DNA of 64,000 nt from Segetibacter sp. (GCF_025963695.1 NZ_JAOQAH010000040.1:1-64000), one strand, 5' to 3'. Counted from the stretch's first letter, positions 45,537 to 55,606 are shown. Notes: generated by a model not told the origin, from the sequence alone. Program-made: numbers and translations.

Positions 45537-45670
45537 AAGTTCATTTTTATTGGTTACAATATGGGTTATTAAAGAGCAATGTTCAATACCATTATTTGTT
45601 ATGTGAAAACTATTCCAGCTTCTAATAATCTTTTTTCCAAAAAAATTAAAGGCCAAGCTAAAAGTGTAGA

Positions 45671-45705
45671 AGCAAAAAGAGACTGTTTTAGTACAACAGT
45701 CTCTT
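45671..45705 (-). terminator. Rho-independent terminator after DUF2382 gene
   Basis: Stem AAGAGACTGTT/AACAGTCTCTT (11 bp), loop TTAGTAC. On the minus strand the stem is followed by TTTTTGCT. It separates the DUF2382 gene from the BON lipoprotein. Confidence 0.8.
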
Positions 45706-45725
45706 CTTATTAAAAGCTGATCATT

Positions 45726-46766
45726 TTAGAAATCCCTGTTTGACCTGTCACTTGAGTCATTCTTCTCAAGATTGGTAACATCAACTTCAGTCTTCCGTAC
45801 GGTATCGCTGATTGTTTCACTTCTTTCGCTAACATCCTTATTTAAACTTACTTCTTCTACTACACGTGCCTGTTTGCTTACCACAGGTACTTCAGTGCGC
45901 TCAATCATTTCAATATCTTTCTCATCAAATGCATTTAAATCAGCTTCTGTAGCAGGTCTGTCAACCCTATTCCTTTCTACATTAACACGCTCTTCTCTTA
46001 AGCGTACCGACTCTTCTACGGGTCGCTCTATTATCCGGCTACGTAATCTAACTCCTCCTGATTTGACTTCACGTTTTCCTACTTCAAGATTTTCTTCTAT
46101 GATCGGAATTTTTGACGTGTCGTCAGTAGATGTTCGATCAGTTCCTAAAAAACCGGCTCCTATGCTGCTGTCACTATCACTACCGGTTGTGCCAGTAAAA
46201 TCATTACCCGTACCCGAAGTCGAGTTATTGCCTGTGCTACCGGTAGTAAAATCGCTGCCTGTACTCGCATAACCGCCGGCTGTACTTGCGGCACCAGTTA
46301 ACCCGGCAGAGGTGCCTGTATCAAACGCACCAACGGTATTACTTCTATCGCCAAAGGTGTCAGATGAACTTGCAGCACTGCTATTGCGGCTACCTGAACT
46401 AAATCCAAATTCTGAAGCACGTTCGTCCACATTAACGGCTCCGTTATCGTCAAGTATATCTGCTGCTCTATCAGCTTCATCCTCTGATTGAGTATGCACT
46501 GTAACTATACATTCGCTACGTGACGCAACGTGAGAATACTTATCGGCATCATCATCATCGTTACCAAAAAGATTTTTAAAGAATTTAGAGACTCCACTTT
46601 CATGATCATCACTACTATTTGAAGTAGATGAGTGAGAAGAATGAGACCCGCTTGTATTGTTAGATATGTCAATTCTGTCCCGCGAAATTCCTTCACTAAC
46701 CAGCTTTTGAACAGCTTGTTGTGCATCTGAAGAATTGTCGAACATGCCTACTACTGTTTGTGCCAT
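45726..46766 (-). CDS. DUF2382 (YsnF/AvaK-like) protein with N-terminal 17M-like domain
   Basis: A 346-residue soluble protein. Residues 1-35 (VVGMFDNSSDAQQAVQKLV) resemble the general-stress 17M domain. A low-complexity Ser/Thr/Gly/Asp-rich linker with repeated TGS-type units spans about 105-210. The C-terminal DUF2382 domain starts IPIIEENLEVGKREVKSGG and continues with VRLRSRIIERPVEESVRLREE. Such proteins are stress-induced in other bacteria; the mechanism is unknown. It pairs with a second, shorter DUF2382 gene 53 bp upstream. Confidence 0.88.
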   Translation of the reverse strand: MAQTVVGMFDNSSDAQQAVQKLVSEGISRDRIDISNNTSGSHSSHSSTSNSSDDHESGVSKFFKNLFGNDDDDADKYSHVASRSECIVTVHTQSEDEADRAADILDDNGAVNVDERASEFGFSSGSRNSSAASSSDTFGDRSNTVGAFDTGTSAGLTGAASTAGGYASTGSDFTTGSTGNNSTSGTGNDFTGTTGSDSDSSIGAGFLGTDRTSTDDTSKIPIIEENLEVGKREVKSGGVRLRSRIIERPVEESVRLREERVNVERNRVDRPATEADLNAFDEKDIEMIERTEVPVVSKQARVVEEVSLNKDVSERSETISDTVRKTEVDVTNLEKNDSSDRSNRDF

Positions 46767-46819
46767 AATAGCCTCCTTTTTTTAGTTTTTATAAATATGG
46801 GAAAAAATGTGAGTTACTG

Positions 46820-47263
46820 TTACCGGGGTTCAGGTGGGATGATTTCGGTCCTTTCAACTTGTACTTCTTCACTTCGTACAACAACTTCCCTGGTTTCTGT
46901 ATGTGCTTGTTTATTTTTAATAACATGAATTTCTTCTACCAGCATTATTCGCTTTTCTACAACTGCTACCTCCTTCAACACAGGAATAATCATAACGTCG
47001 CCTTCGTATCTTACACGGGTAGGAACAACGTCTACTATTTCATTTTTGGGAACTCGTTTAACTACAATCTCCTCGCTGGATAAAGGAATTTCGACTAACT
47101 CTGTTTTTTGGTGTACGGTTTTGGAAACCCGTACACGCGCTTTTTCGATAATTTTTTTAGTTATCTCAACTTTCTCTTCAATAATGGGTATAACCTTCTT
47201 TTCCTCTTGAAGATTTGCATTCAAATTATTCTCTTGATTTGGCTTTTCGTTAAAGCTATTCAT
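46820..47263 (-). CDS. DUF2382 (YsnF/AvaK-like) protein, short
   Basis: A 147-residue protein made almost wholly of the DUF2382 domain: VIPIIEEKVEITKKIIEKARVR, then VHQKTELVEIPLSSEEIVVKRV and a C-terminal repeat of the same strand pattern ending VVRSEEVQVERTEIIPPEP. Strongly charged, no signal peptide or TM. It is probably cotranscribed with the following larger DUF2382 gene. Confidence 0.85.
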   Translation of the reverse strand: MNSFNEKPNQENNLNANLQEEKKVIPIIEEKVEITKKIIEKARVRVSKTVHQKTELVEIPLSSEEIVVKRVPKNEIVDVVPTRVRYEGDVMIIPVLKEVAVVEKRIMLVEEIHVIKNKQAHTETREVVVRSEEVQVERTEIIPPEPR

Positions 47264-47520
47264 AGGAGAAACCGATGAAAAACTATGCCATTAACACAAC
47301 GACTTGATAAAGTTGCGATTAGAAATTAGGGAGCTGAAAAGGCGTAGTTGGGAAAGTGTAGAGAATTTAAGACATAAGAATAAACAACGCATGCTACCGT
47401 TGATAAAAGGCGGAACATTAAGGGTGGCACAGGTAACGGAATTGGACCGCAATTATTAGTTAGTAAGAAGGCTCTTACCGACTATACCAGAAGCATTAAC
47501 TGGTGCGAATGGAATTATTA

Positions 47521-47841
47521 TTAATTAAGTTTCTGTTGACTTTTTACGCCAGCTCTCAAATGTTTAAGAATGAAACTTCTTCTTTCAAAGAAGATGACTA
47601 CGTCGGAAAAATTTGGAGTAAGCGTTTCTCCTTCGGCTAGAACCAGGGCTTTTCTTCCTGCTATTACCTGGAAAATGTGATTAATAATAGCCCATTTTGA
47701 TTTATAGCTCAAAGGTTCTTTGGTATCGCTATAAACCAGGTAGTTGATGTCGTAAATAATTTTGTTGAGGACATATTTTTTGCTGCTGGCCCGAATAAAC
47801 TTTTTGCTAAGCTCATTGGCTACACTTGTAAAATTTGACAT
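47521..47841 (-). CDS. Hypothetical protein of 106 residues
   Basis: Not recognised. The protein is basic and soluble with no signal peptide: a helical N-terminal half (VANELSKKFIRASSKKYVLNK), a central IYDINYLVYSDTKEPLSYKSK, and a C-terminal VVIFFERRSFILKHLRAG. It lies upstream of the DUF2382 genes on the same strand, separated by 257 bp without features. A small stress-associated protein is possible, but no family can be named. The codon pattern looks genuine. Confidence 0.5.
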   Translation of the reverse strand: MSNFTSVANELSKKFIRASSKKYVLNKIIYDINYLVYSDTKEPLSYKSKWAIINHIFQVIAGRKALVLAEGETLTPNFSDVVIFFERRSFILKHLRAGVKSQQKLN

Positions 47842-48234
47842 GGGATAGAGGGTTAGTTTGGTTAATGGTCCTTTTAAAATAATTCGCTTTCTGTAACTGG
47901 GCCTTAAAAATGATTAAGGAACTAATACGGAAACGAACCTATTGAGCAAATAGTATATATTTCTCAAACTGCCTTGTTTAGTTGCTATACGGTAACCCCC
48001 TGATATGCTTTCAAACAACCATGTAGTTGTCGGGTTGAATATCCGTTAAAAAGTGAAGGCGAAGCTTTGCAAGGTTTTTTGTAAGTAAAAGCAACTGCTG
48101 ATAAGAAAATTAATTGTTGAAGTGAGTGACACAACGATGTATAGAATAATTCGTGAAGTTTGTTCCAAAAAAATATTCCCAGCAGGTAAAGTTTTAAAGT
48201 AAGCTAGAGCTTTTCAGTTAATAGTGCAAGCAGC
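47842..48234. other. Spacer between patatin gene and 106-residue ORF
   Basis: Contains element copy 15 (48119-48140). No RNA gene or strong hairpin was seen. GTTTGTTCCAAAAAA at about 48159 recurs after copy 17 (56266), hinting that the repeat unit extends further. Confidence 0.45.
48119..48140 (-). repeat. Dispersed dyad element, copy 15 (GTGTCAC class)
   Basis: Minus strand: ACATCGTTGTGTCACTCACTTC. It matches copy 11 over about 26 bp, including GTTGAAGTGAGTGACAC read on the plus strand. Confidence 0.7.
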
Positions 48235-49902
48235 TTACTTAAGTACCCCGTGTTCGCGGAGAGACGTTTTGATCTTGGTCATAAAATAGTTCGTTATTTG
48301 GCGATTTATTAAAATTTTCGCTCCTATCCACAAAAGAAGAGTATTAAGGCGGCTAAGGCTTGCCGCATTTAATATAAGTGCCTGCACCCGTTTTTTAATC
48401 ATTGGTCTAAACCGCTCTACCATTTTATTTGTAACAGTCGGCCAGTTGGTACCATTTGAGAACTTGGGTATAGGAAAATAGTGATCACCCGGCTTAGGTG
48501 AAAAAATGGGTATGATTTGAATTTTTCCATCTTCGGCTTTAAACAATTCCTTGTTAACTCCTTCGTACCCGTTTTTAAAGATTTCGTGGTTTTCTGCCGC
48601 TGCCAACGGGATGGTGAAATAATTTCTTAAAAACATTTCGCAATTAAACCTTCCCAAAAAATAATCGTGCACCCTAAACTCTTTACTAACAAAACCTCCG
48701 AAGCCGCTAAACGATCCACATGCAATAGCGGTGTCTCCGGCAAAACTTCTATTTTCTCCATTTTTAGAAATCGTCCTTGTAGGAGCGATTATAAATTGGC
48801 CGGCTTTCGTAACATCCATCGCATCGGTAAGATTAACTGGCTTAGCACGCATTTGGTCGAGGAAAGAGCCTAATATTTTTTGTGCTACTTTAAAGATTTG
48901 TTTATCTGCCTTAAACTCGTCTGGCTTTTTACTTGGAAAAGGATCTATCATTAAAACCGTACTTCTAAATTTATTGAAGTCCTGGTATTCCTCTTCGTTG
49001 TCCTGCTTGGTTTTATCTATCAATACATCTCTTACTTTTTCAAAAGGCTCGTTGTTTATAACACCTCCATCGATGTTGAGGCTTTCGTAGGTTTCGGTTG
49101 TTATAGGAAACTTTTCGGTAATCTCCTTACACCAGGGGGATTGATTCAAATATTTCGCCTCTCGTACCAGCGTGCGCGATGTAAGACCCACAGGAAATGC
49201 ACCGGTTGCCATTGCTGCATCTATGGCAATGGAGGTATTGACGTCGTTTTTGAAATCGAGAGGCATCCAACCCTCTGCATCATTGTCTTCTAATATAAAA
49301 CAGGCGTAATCGTTATGAACGTTCATATAGTACTTGCCTGAGTTTTCCATTGCATTGAAAGCGATGTTGTACCCGAAGCCGCGTAAATTGGTTAGCGTGG
49401 AAAAGACCTTTAAGTTTTTGCTGAAAAAGGAAGGTGTGGGCAACCAGCGATTTTTATCGGCCCTTAATACCTTATTGGCAATTTTATCGATAAAAGAGGA
49501 ATTTAAGAGCGAGGTAATATTGCCTTTTTTAATGTCGGAAGTATCGAGCAACATTGGAAACATTTCTGCACAAACGAGGTCGACCCACGCATGATACAGT
49601 TTATTTTCCGGGTGCTCCTCAAGCAGGTCTTTTGACGGCTTTGTAATATGAACTATGGGGTTGTTGATAACCGATGCTGTTATGATGCCTGTCATTCCTC
49701 CGGCAGAGGCTCCGCCTATTACAGGTATCACTACGTTATGCATTGGTGTGCCCGGAACTTTTTCGTCTTTTCTTTTTTGCCATTCTTCCAGTGCTTCTAA
49801 TAAGTAATCTATTACGCCGGCAGTATAGGCGCCGGCTGACACAGCTCCTGCCATACAAAGGCCAACATAGAAGTTTTGATCGGGAGAGGAGTTTTCGGGC
49901 AT
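48235..49902 (-). CDS. Patatin-like phospholipase family protein
   Basis: A 555-residue cytoplasmic-looking protein with a patatin domain. The oxyanion region is NFYVGLCMAGAVSAGAYTAG, the nucleophile elbow is GGASAGG with S66, and the catalytic Asp is in NIDGGVINNEPFEKV. Patatins hydrolyse acyl lipids. It is longer than typical single-domain patatins, with a C-terminal ~200 residues rich in aromatic and basic residues. No signal peptide. It stands alone, followed by element copy 15. Confidence 0.88.
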   Translation of the reverse strand: MPENSSPDQNFYVGLCMAGAVSAGAYTAGVIDYLLEALEEWQKRKDEKVPGTPMHNVVIPVIGGASAGGMTGIITASVINNPIVHITKPSKDLLEEHPENKLYHAWVDLVCAEMFPMLLDTSDIKKGNITSLLNSSFIDKIANKVLRADKNRWLPTPSFFSKNLKVFSTLTNLRGFGYNIAFNAMENSGKYYMNVHNDYACFILEDNDAEGWMPLDFKNDVNTSIAIDAAMATGAFPVGLTSRTLVREAKYLNQSPWCKEITEKFPITTETYESLNIDGGVINNEPFEKVRDVLIDKTKQDNEEEYQDFNKFRSTVLMIDPFPSKKPDEFKADKQIFKVAQKILGSFLDQMRAKPVNLTDAMDVTKAGQFIIAPTRTISKNGENRSFAGDTAIACGSFSGFGGFVSKEFRVHDYFLGRFNCEMFLRNYFTIPLAAAENHEIFKNGYEGVNKELFKAEDGKIQIIPIFSPKPGDHYFPIPKFSNGTNWPTVTNKMVERFRPMIKKRVQALILNAASLSRLNTLLLWIGAKILINRQITNYFMTKIKTSLREHGVLK

Positions 49903-50203
49903 GAAGAATATTTTAGGCTTGAAGTTTACTGTTTAATTAATGTATGGCTAAACCACAATAGGGGTTTTATAACTTAACCTTTTCGGTATTTTTCTGGTGC
50001 TTTTCGTGAATTGCTCGGTGTTGGGGTAGGCCAAAATTTTTCCTTCATCAAATTACAAATACTTTCACCGTTTTGGATAGGCAGGGAGTATTATTTTGAA
50101 TATTGAAAGAAAGTTTAGATACGTTAATTTACGAACGAGCTTTAATAATCTTTCAGGGACATTTTTTAAAAACAAAAGTTATTTCAACCCAGCAATACTT
50201 TAG
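49903..50203. other. Spacer between GH31 and patatin genes
   Basis: AT-rich; no gene, repeat or terminator recognised. Confidence 0.4.
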
Positions 50204-52354
50204 CTAGTCGGCAACCTTTTGCCATTCAACAATTTTATACAATTCTTTTTTAAAGCTTCCCGTACGGGTTGAGGTTCCGTTTGTGTTTTTCCAGGAGAGA
50301 TGAAGCCAGTTGTATTGACCTTTCTCGAAGTTGTTATTCGTGCTGTTGTCCTCAAACAGCTTCACCGTAGCAGTTGGATTTCCATAAATTTTACAAGACA
50401 CATTAAAAACAGTAGCAGGTGTAACGTATTCAACTGGTTCAGCAAGTGGTAATAGCGTGTTGTCTTTAACAAACATTGGAATTTGATCAAGAGTCATTGA
50501 GATTTTGTACGATCTGCCTCCCTCGTACTTTTTGTTGGTGTTATAGTCGTACCAGTTACCGGCCGGAAGATAAACAGATCTTTCTGAGGAACTATCTATA
50601 AAAGGGGCACACAAAAGGCTTTCACCCATCATGTATTCATCATCTATTTTCCAGGTGTTTTTGTCGGTAGGATAATCGAGTATTAATGCCCTGAAAGGAG
50701 GTGTGCCTTCATAATGATATTTAGCAAACGCTGCATACAAGTAAGGCAACAAGCTCATCCGTAATTGAATTAACTTCTTGGCCTTCTGCTCCAGGTCTTT
50801 ATAATTTGGAAGTAGTTCGTGGGCGCTGTTTTTCTCAATATTATATTGTAACCAGGGGGGCAAATTCAAATACCAGCAGTTTACTACCATATGAGACGAC
50901 ATCAGAATCGTTTGTAGTCGTCTTATTAAATCAGCGTCATTGGCAGTCTCCCTTATTTCAGGTGACCAGTTAACGCCCGAAAAACCGGAATTAGCAACCA
51001 TTCTTACAAAATCAGAATGGCTATACATATCCGAATACAAAGCTGAAGTATACGGTGCAGCATACAGGTGCGAAGCACGTACATCAAACATGGTGCGCAT
51101 ATTGTTTTTGCGATACAGGTTTAGCATGGTTTGCTGGTACAGCAATCCATACAATTGCCGCATGTGTTCACCATCCACACCAGACGGAAAAGTAGCTATG
51201 TCAGGGAAACTCCATTCGCGGTCGGCCTTGTTGTAATCTGCAGCATCGCACTCATCCAGTTTGAAAGATGTAATACCTTTTTTTACAAATTCATTCTCAT
51301 GGTAGTCTCCAAAAACCTTACGTCCACCGGCAGAGATAAAATCGGGTACAGCGCCGCCCCAAACAGTGTAGTTAGATGAATAAGGAGCAATCTTTTCAAA
51401 TATGGGTGAAGTGGGATGGGTGTAGGCATGCTCCCAAAGGTTCAACTTAAACCCATTGTTACTCATCTTGCTAATAAATGAGTCTGGCACCGGGAAGTTT
51501 TTAGGGTTCCAGGCAAAGGAGCAAGAGTAAGATGCTGTTTGCCATCCCGGCTCTAGTCCCATCATATCGCAAGGGATATCATTATCCCTAAAGTATTGTC
51601 CCGTTTGTTCTATTTGTTTGTCAGTAAAAGTTGCTTTAGCCCTGTACTTAAATCCTAGTCCCCACAAAGGAGGAATGCCACCACCACCAGAGAAAAGATT
51701 ATAACGTTGCATTACCTGCATCATGTCAGGACCCGCAAAAACATATATTTCAATTCCCTTTGTACCTTCTATTTGTATAGCTACTTCGTTTGAGGGGGTT
51801 ACAGCCTTGCCGTATAAATTAACTGTGCTCAGCTCTATTTTTTGTTCCCTTGGGTTTAGTTTTTTGTTCCGCACACGTTCATCCAGCTTGCCTTTTGAAG
51901 CCATATAGAAAGTAACATAACGGGAAGAGTTAACGACCACACCATAACCCTTTGTTGAGATATAAAAAGGCATAGGTGCATGACCAAATCCAATATTACC
52001 AACGATCCAGCTATTGGTACGTATTTCACGACGCATTCCCGTTTGATCAAAAGTGTTTGTTTGAAGTCCAAAGCCATAAAACCTTTCTGAAGTATCTATC
52101 TTAATTTCAGCCAAAACCCCTTTTGCCATCTGGGAAAAATGAATATTTTTTACATCGATGGGGGGAGTGGCCACCTGCTGCATCTTGTTTAGTCCTTCGG
52201 TTGCAGGTGGATTTTTAAACGTTGTAGGTAAGTACTTCTCAGGAGTACCATAGGTTATCTTCCAAATCCCATTCGCAATTTTTTGTATGGTTTGTGCCCC
52301 ACTAAACTGAAAGTTGGCGAACAAAATAACAATAAGAAAAAAGTTTTTTTTCAT
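50204..52354 (-). CDS. Glycoside hydrolase family 31 protein
   Basis: A 717-residue exported enzyme. The ATG at 52352-52354 gives a signal peptide (KKNFFLIVILFANFQFSGAQ). The N-terminal beta domain has the substrate-side motif RFYGFGLQTNTFD. The catalytic barrel has FRDNDIPCDMMGLEPGWQ, the nucleophile region SFKLDECDAADYN and the acid/base region NSGFSGVNWSPEIRE. GH31 enzymes cleave alpha-glucosidic or alpha-xylosidic bonds; the exact specificity is not readable. It lies alone, without SusC/SusD-type partners, which is unusual for a polysaccharide-utilisation enzyme in this phylum. Confidence 0.9.
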   Translation of the reverse strand: MKKNFFLIVILFANFQFSGAQTIQKIANGIWKITYGTPEKYLPTTFKNPPATEGLNKMQQVATPPIDVKNIHFSQMAKGVLAEIKIDTSERFYGFGLQTNTFDQTGMRREIRTNSWIVGNIGFGHAPMPFYISTKGYGVVVNSSRYVTFYMASKGKLDERVRNKKLNPREQKIELSTVNLYGKAVTPSNEVAIQIEGTKGIEIYVFAGPDMMQVMQRYNLFSGGGGIPPLWGLGFKYRAKATFTDKQIEQTGQYFRDNDIPCDMMGLEPGWQTASYSCSFAWNPKNFPVPDSFISKMSNNGFKLNLWEHAYTHPTSPIFEKIAPYSSNYTVWGGAVPDFISAGGRKVFGDYHENEFVKKGITSFKLDECDAADYNKADREWSFPDIATFPSGVDGEHMRQLYGLLYQQTMLNLYRKNNMRTMFDVRASHLYAAPYTSALYSDMYSHSDFVRMVANSGFSGVNWSPEIRETANDADLIRRLQTILMSSHMVVNCWYLNLPPWLQYNIEKNSAHELLPNYKDLEQKAKKLIQLRMSLLPYLYAAFAKYHYEGTPPFRALILDYPTDKNTWKIDDEYMMGESLLCAPFIDSSSERSVYLPAGNWYDYNTNKKYEGGRSYKISMTLDQIPMFVKDNTLLPLAEPVEYVTPATVFNVSCKIYGNPTATVKLFEDNSTNNNFEKGQYNWLHLSWKNTNGTSTRTGSFKKELYKIVEWQKVAD

Positions 52355-52773
52355 AGGAGTATTTCCTTTAAAAGAAATAAAAGCACCGAACTCGTTAGTT
52401 TTCAACAAATAGCTAAATAACTGCGCCCATAACATATTGAAGCTATGATACTGACAAAGTAATGAATGATTAATAAAGGCAAGTAAATTTGATGGACGCT
52501 GTAAATAAATTGCAGAATTTATTCAACAAACTTCTACTATTGCGAGTAAGAATTTGGTTACAAACATTTGTATTTTATGCATCATTCTTGCGTCGCATTT
52601 CGTTCATCCCCACATCCATAAGCAACTTTTTCTACGATATATTATTTTCCCACCTAACCTGGTCGCGTCCTCCTATAAAAAAACTTAGTTTTACTAGTAG
52701 CCACAGATGTTGGTATTCAAACGCCGAAACCAATAAATCTTATAAGTACATTCAATCTTAAATAATAATTTTT
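52355..52773. other. Divergent spacer GH31/YbjQ
   Basis: Contains element copy 16. A plus-strand open frame (52489-52761) crosses the element and has no family features, so it is not called. Confidence 0.45.
52582..52607 (+). repeat. Dispersed dyad element, copy 16 (AACGNAATGCG subclass)
   Basis: TCATTCTTGCGTCGCATTTCG followed by TTCATC. It is the reverse complement of copy 6 over about 29 bp except for the central base of the dyad. Confidence 0.7.
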
Positions 52774-53091
52774 ATGATTACAACGACAACGCCTACTATA
52801 GAAGGGCAGCCAATACAACAGTATCTCGGCATTATAAGTTCGGAATCAATTATTGGAGCAAATATTCTTAAAGATGTGTTGGCTGTCTTTCGCGATATAG
52901 CGGGTGGAAGAAGCGCGACTTACGAAAAAGTAGTGGACGAAGCCAGAACAAATGCGATAAATGAATTGATTAGAAAAGCGCAAAGTATTGGAGCTAATGC
53001 AATCGTAGGCATAAACCTGGACTTTGAAACGGTAGGCACAGGAAGCAGCATGTTAATGGTACTGGCTACAGGCACAGCAGTAAGAATTTAA
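52774..53091 (+). CDS. YbjQ/UPF0145 family protein
   Basis: A 105-residue protein of the YbjQ (heavy-metal-binding-like) family. The motifs YLGIISSESIIGANILKDV, then DEARTNAINELIRKAQSIGANAIVGI and SMLMVLATGTAV, match throughout. Members form pentameric rings; function unproven. It is followed 62 bp later by a small lipoprotein gene on the same strand. Confidence 0.92.
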   Translation: MITTTTPTIEGQPIQQYLGIISSESIIGANILKDVLAVFRDIAGGRSATYEKVVDEARTNAINELIRKAQSIGANAIVGINLDFETVGTGSSMLMVLATGTAVRI

Positions 53092-53153
53092 AAGCAGGTG
53101 CCATCAATAAGTGGGAAGTTTTTTAAAATAAGATCAAATTAGATAGTAAATAG

Positions 53154-53696
53154 ATGAGTAGAGCTTTTACGGTTTTTGTTCTCTTATTGCTTTTTTCATG
53201 CAATGCACAAGATGTTGCTACAATTGAAAAAGCAGATAAGAGAGAGCCAAAAAATGAAACGGAAGAAAATATTTATCGGTCAGGAGATAGTATGTTGGCA
53301 GCGTTTAGAAGAAAAGATTGGGGCTCGTTTGTGAAATATAATCATCCAAACATGACTAGCCGGATGGGAGGAGCTGAAGCATTTGCATCATTCATTACAA
53401 TGCAGATGAAGCAAATTCCAGATACGGTTGTTAAAAGTATAACAATAGGCAGCCTACTGCAGGTAGTGACAACCGATAAAGACGTGCAATGTGTAGTAGA
53501 ACAACATATGAAGATGGAGCAGCAGGGCACAACGTTAGATAAAACAACTTACCTGATTGGCGAGTCATTAGACAATGGAAAAAGCTGGACCTTTTTTGAT
53601 GCCTCAGCCAAAACGGGCTTGTTGCCTAAAGACATAAAGCCGGACTTAAGTGACGACTTGAAAATACCTGCTGTTAGAAATGAGATAAATCAGTAA
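53154..53696 (+). CDS. Hypothetical lipoprotein
   Basis: A 180-residue protein with a lipoprotein signal (FTVFVLLLLFSC, lipobox Cys at residue 17). The mature part has a helix around GDSMLAAFRRKDWGSFVKYNHP and strand pairs around DVQCVVEQHMKMEQQ and GESLDNGKSWTFFDAS, suggesting an NTF2- or SnoaL-like alpha+beta fold, but no family can be confirmed. Probably cotranscribed with the YbjQ gene. A terminator overlaps the stop codon. Confidence 0.6.
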   Translation: MSRAFTVFVLLLLFSCNAQDVATIEKADKREPKNETEENIYRSGDSMLAAFRRKDWGSFVKYNHPNMTSRMGGAEAFASFITMQMKQIPDTVVKSITIGSLLQVVTTDKDVQCVVEQHMKMEQQGTTLDKTTYLIGESLDNGKSWTFFDASAKTGLLPKDIKPDLSDDLKIPAVRNEINQ

Positions 53697-53717
53697 AGCC
53701 CTCCGGAAGAGGGCTTT
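53695..53717 (+). terminator. Terminator hairpin after lipoprotein gene
   Basis: Stem AAAGCCCTC/GAGGGCTTT (9 bp), loop CGGAA; the stop codon TAA lies at its 5' edge. The T tail is short, so efficiency is uncertain. Confidence 0.65.
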
Positions 53718-53764
53718 ATAAGGGAAGTTTTCAAAGTATTAGGAATGGCTCATATAGTTCATTA

Positions 53765-54178
53765 TTAAATTCCTTTCACAATAAATTCTTCAACAGTTCT
53801 TACCTGGGTGTTAATTTGAAAAGCTTGTGTAATTTTCTCCTTACCCGCGGTTATTAAAAAGGTAAGCTTAGAGTTTTCGGGAAATTCGGAAAACAGCATT
53901 GTTTTGTTTAAAGGGGCAGCGTCGAATTTGCTGGCGTAAATTATCTGGTCCTGATCATTCCTGACGGTCAGTTGAAAAGGCTGAGATAAATCATTTTTGT
54001 AGTTAACAATGAAGACTAATTTTTTGTCTCGTAGCCCCTGGTAGGTAACCTCTACTCCTTTAACGGTTGTACTGTCGGGAAGCGCATAGGTTTTTTGCGC
54101 AAAAGTGCAAGAGACTAACACAGCAAATAAAAATGTAAAGACCTTGGTTGAAATTGCTTTTGTTGATTGCTTTTTCAT
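53765..54178 (-). CDS. Hypothetical exported protein
   Basis: A 137-residue protein. The ATG at 54176-54178 gives a signal peptide (TKVFTFLFAVLVSCTFAQ). The mature part is beta-rich: VKGVEVTYQGLRDKKLVFIV, then QPFQLTVRNDQDQIIYASKF and KLTFLITAGKEKITQAFQIN, a pattern compatible with an immunoglobulin-like or transthyretin-like domain. Not recognised. It is convergent with the lipoprotein gene. Confidence 0.55.
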   Translation of the reverse strand: MKKQSTKAISTKVFTFLFAVLVSCTFAQKTYALPDSTTVKGVEVTYQGLRDKKLVFIVNYKNDLSQPFQLTVRNDQDQIIYASKFDAAPLNKTMLFSEFPENSKLTFLITAGKEKITQAFQINTQVRTVEEFIVKGI

Positions 54179-54463
54179 AATTGTTATGTTTAAACGTGAT
54201 AAAAAAACTTGGGACAGCAACCGTTTAAACAAGCAATGTTTTATAGCAATCTGTTAGAAGAATCGGGAGGAAGCAACCGGAGGATAGTTTCATTTAAAAG
54301 CTTGTGAAAAGCTTTTTGGCGTTGTTGAAACAAAGATAAGAGAGAAAATTAGAAAGCAATAAATCTAATATTAAGGAATTGTTACTTTCTTTTACTCTTA
54401 CTAGTCAACGCTTTACAAACTAACGTTCGTTATTTTGTACTTTAGGTTTTTACCTTTGACTTT

Positions 54464-55462
54464 TTATACTGGTTTGTTCAGGGTGTTCCATAAAAGATCT
54501 TTTAACTCTGTAAGTCCTTTTTGAGTTACGGATGATATAAAAATATGCGGGATATTATCAGGCAATTCTTTGGTAATTTCTTCCTTTAACTCATCATCAA
54601 GCATATCGCTTTTGCTAATGGCAATAATGAAATCTTTCTGAAGCAATTCAGGGTTGTATTCTTCGAGTTCATTATGCAGGATATCAAACTCCTTGCGATG
54701 ACCTTTACTATCTGCAGGAATTAAAAACAATAAGCAGGCATTCCGCTCTATATGTCTTAAGAACCGATGCCCCAGGCCTTTGCCTTCTGCAGCACCTTCA
54801 ATAATACCTGGTAGATCAGCAATACAAAAGCTTCTTCCATCGCGGTATTCAACCATTCCTAATTGCGGTGTTAGCGTAGTAAATGCATAGTCAGCAATCT
54901 TTGGCCGTGCAGCAGTAATTACGGACAATAAAGTAGATTTTCCTGCATTAGGAAATCCAACCAGGCCAACATCTGCCAACACTTTCAGCTCAATTACTTT
55001 CCATCCTTCAACGCCTTCTTCTCCCGGCTGGTGATGCTCAGGCGCCTGGTTTGTAGGTGTGGCAAAATTTGAGTTGCCCAAGCCACCCCGCCCGCCTTTA
55101 AGCCAGATCACTTCCTGGCCGTCTTCTAATATTTCAGCATCTACTTTACCGGTTTCTTCATCTTTTGCAACAGTACCTAACGGCACTTCGATAATCACAT
55201 CTTTACCTTCGCGCCCCGTACAATTATTCTTGCTGCCGTTCTCGCCATCGTCGGCTAGTACGTTCTTGTAGTATCTCAAGTGCAGCAACGTCCACAACTG
55301 TTTGTTTCCTCTTAGAATAATGTGTCCACCACGGCCACCATCACCGCCATCAGGTCCGCCCATTGCCGTTAGTTTATTTCTCATGAAATGTCGGCTTCCT
55401 GCACCGCCGTGTCCGCTCTTAGCAAAAATGCGGATGTAATCTATAAAATTTGACTTTTCCAT
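54464..55462 (-). CDS. obg: GTPase Obg
   Basis: A 332-residue essential ribosome-associated GTPase. The glycine-rich Obg domain (about 1-158) includes [15 protein letters not shown] and [14 protein letters not shown]. The G domain shows G1 [10 protein letters not shown]2-region [12 protein letters not shown]3 [11 protein letters not shown] and G4 ISKSD, then SSVTQKGL (G5). It lacks the C-terminal OCT extension, as is common in this phylum. The ATG at 55462 (MEKSNFIDY) is the family start; an upstream in-frame extension is unlikely. It acts in 50S assembly. Confidence 0.96.
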   Translation of the reverse strand: MEKSNFIDYIRIFAKSGHGGAGSRHFMRNKLTAMGGPDGGDGGRGGHIILRGNKQLWTLLHLRYYKNVLADDGENGSKNNCTGREGKDVIIEVPLGTVAKDEETGKVDAEILEDGQEVIWLKGGRGGLGNSNFATPTNQAPEHHQPGEEGVEGWKVIELKVLADVGLVGFPNAGKSTLLSVITAARPKIADYAFTTLTPQLGMVEYRDGRSFCIADLPGIIEGAAEGKGLGHRFLRHIERNACLLFLIPADSKGHRKEFDILHNELEEYNPELLQKDFIIAISKSDMLDDELKEEITKELPDNIPHIFISSVTQKGLTELKDLLWNTLNKPV

Positions 55463-55606
55463 TCTCGGTAAAGATAAGATCGGGAAGGCGTTGATCAACT
55501 TGGTCACAAAAGATTGGCAGGAAATTGTTGAATGGGAAGACAAACTACTGAACCTTTAAAGTGCTATTAGTTGTCGGACAGTTATTCTGTAAAAGGCACA
55601 ATAATA

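Noticed and set aside
52489-52761. Plus-strand open frame of 90 codons upstream of the YbjQ gene
   Set aside because: No family features, and it runs through element copy 16; base composition is that of spacer DNA.
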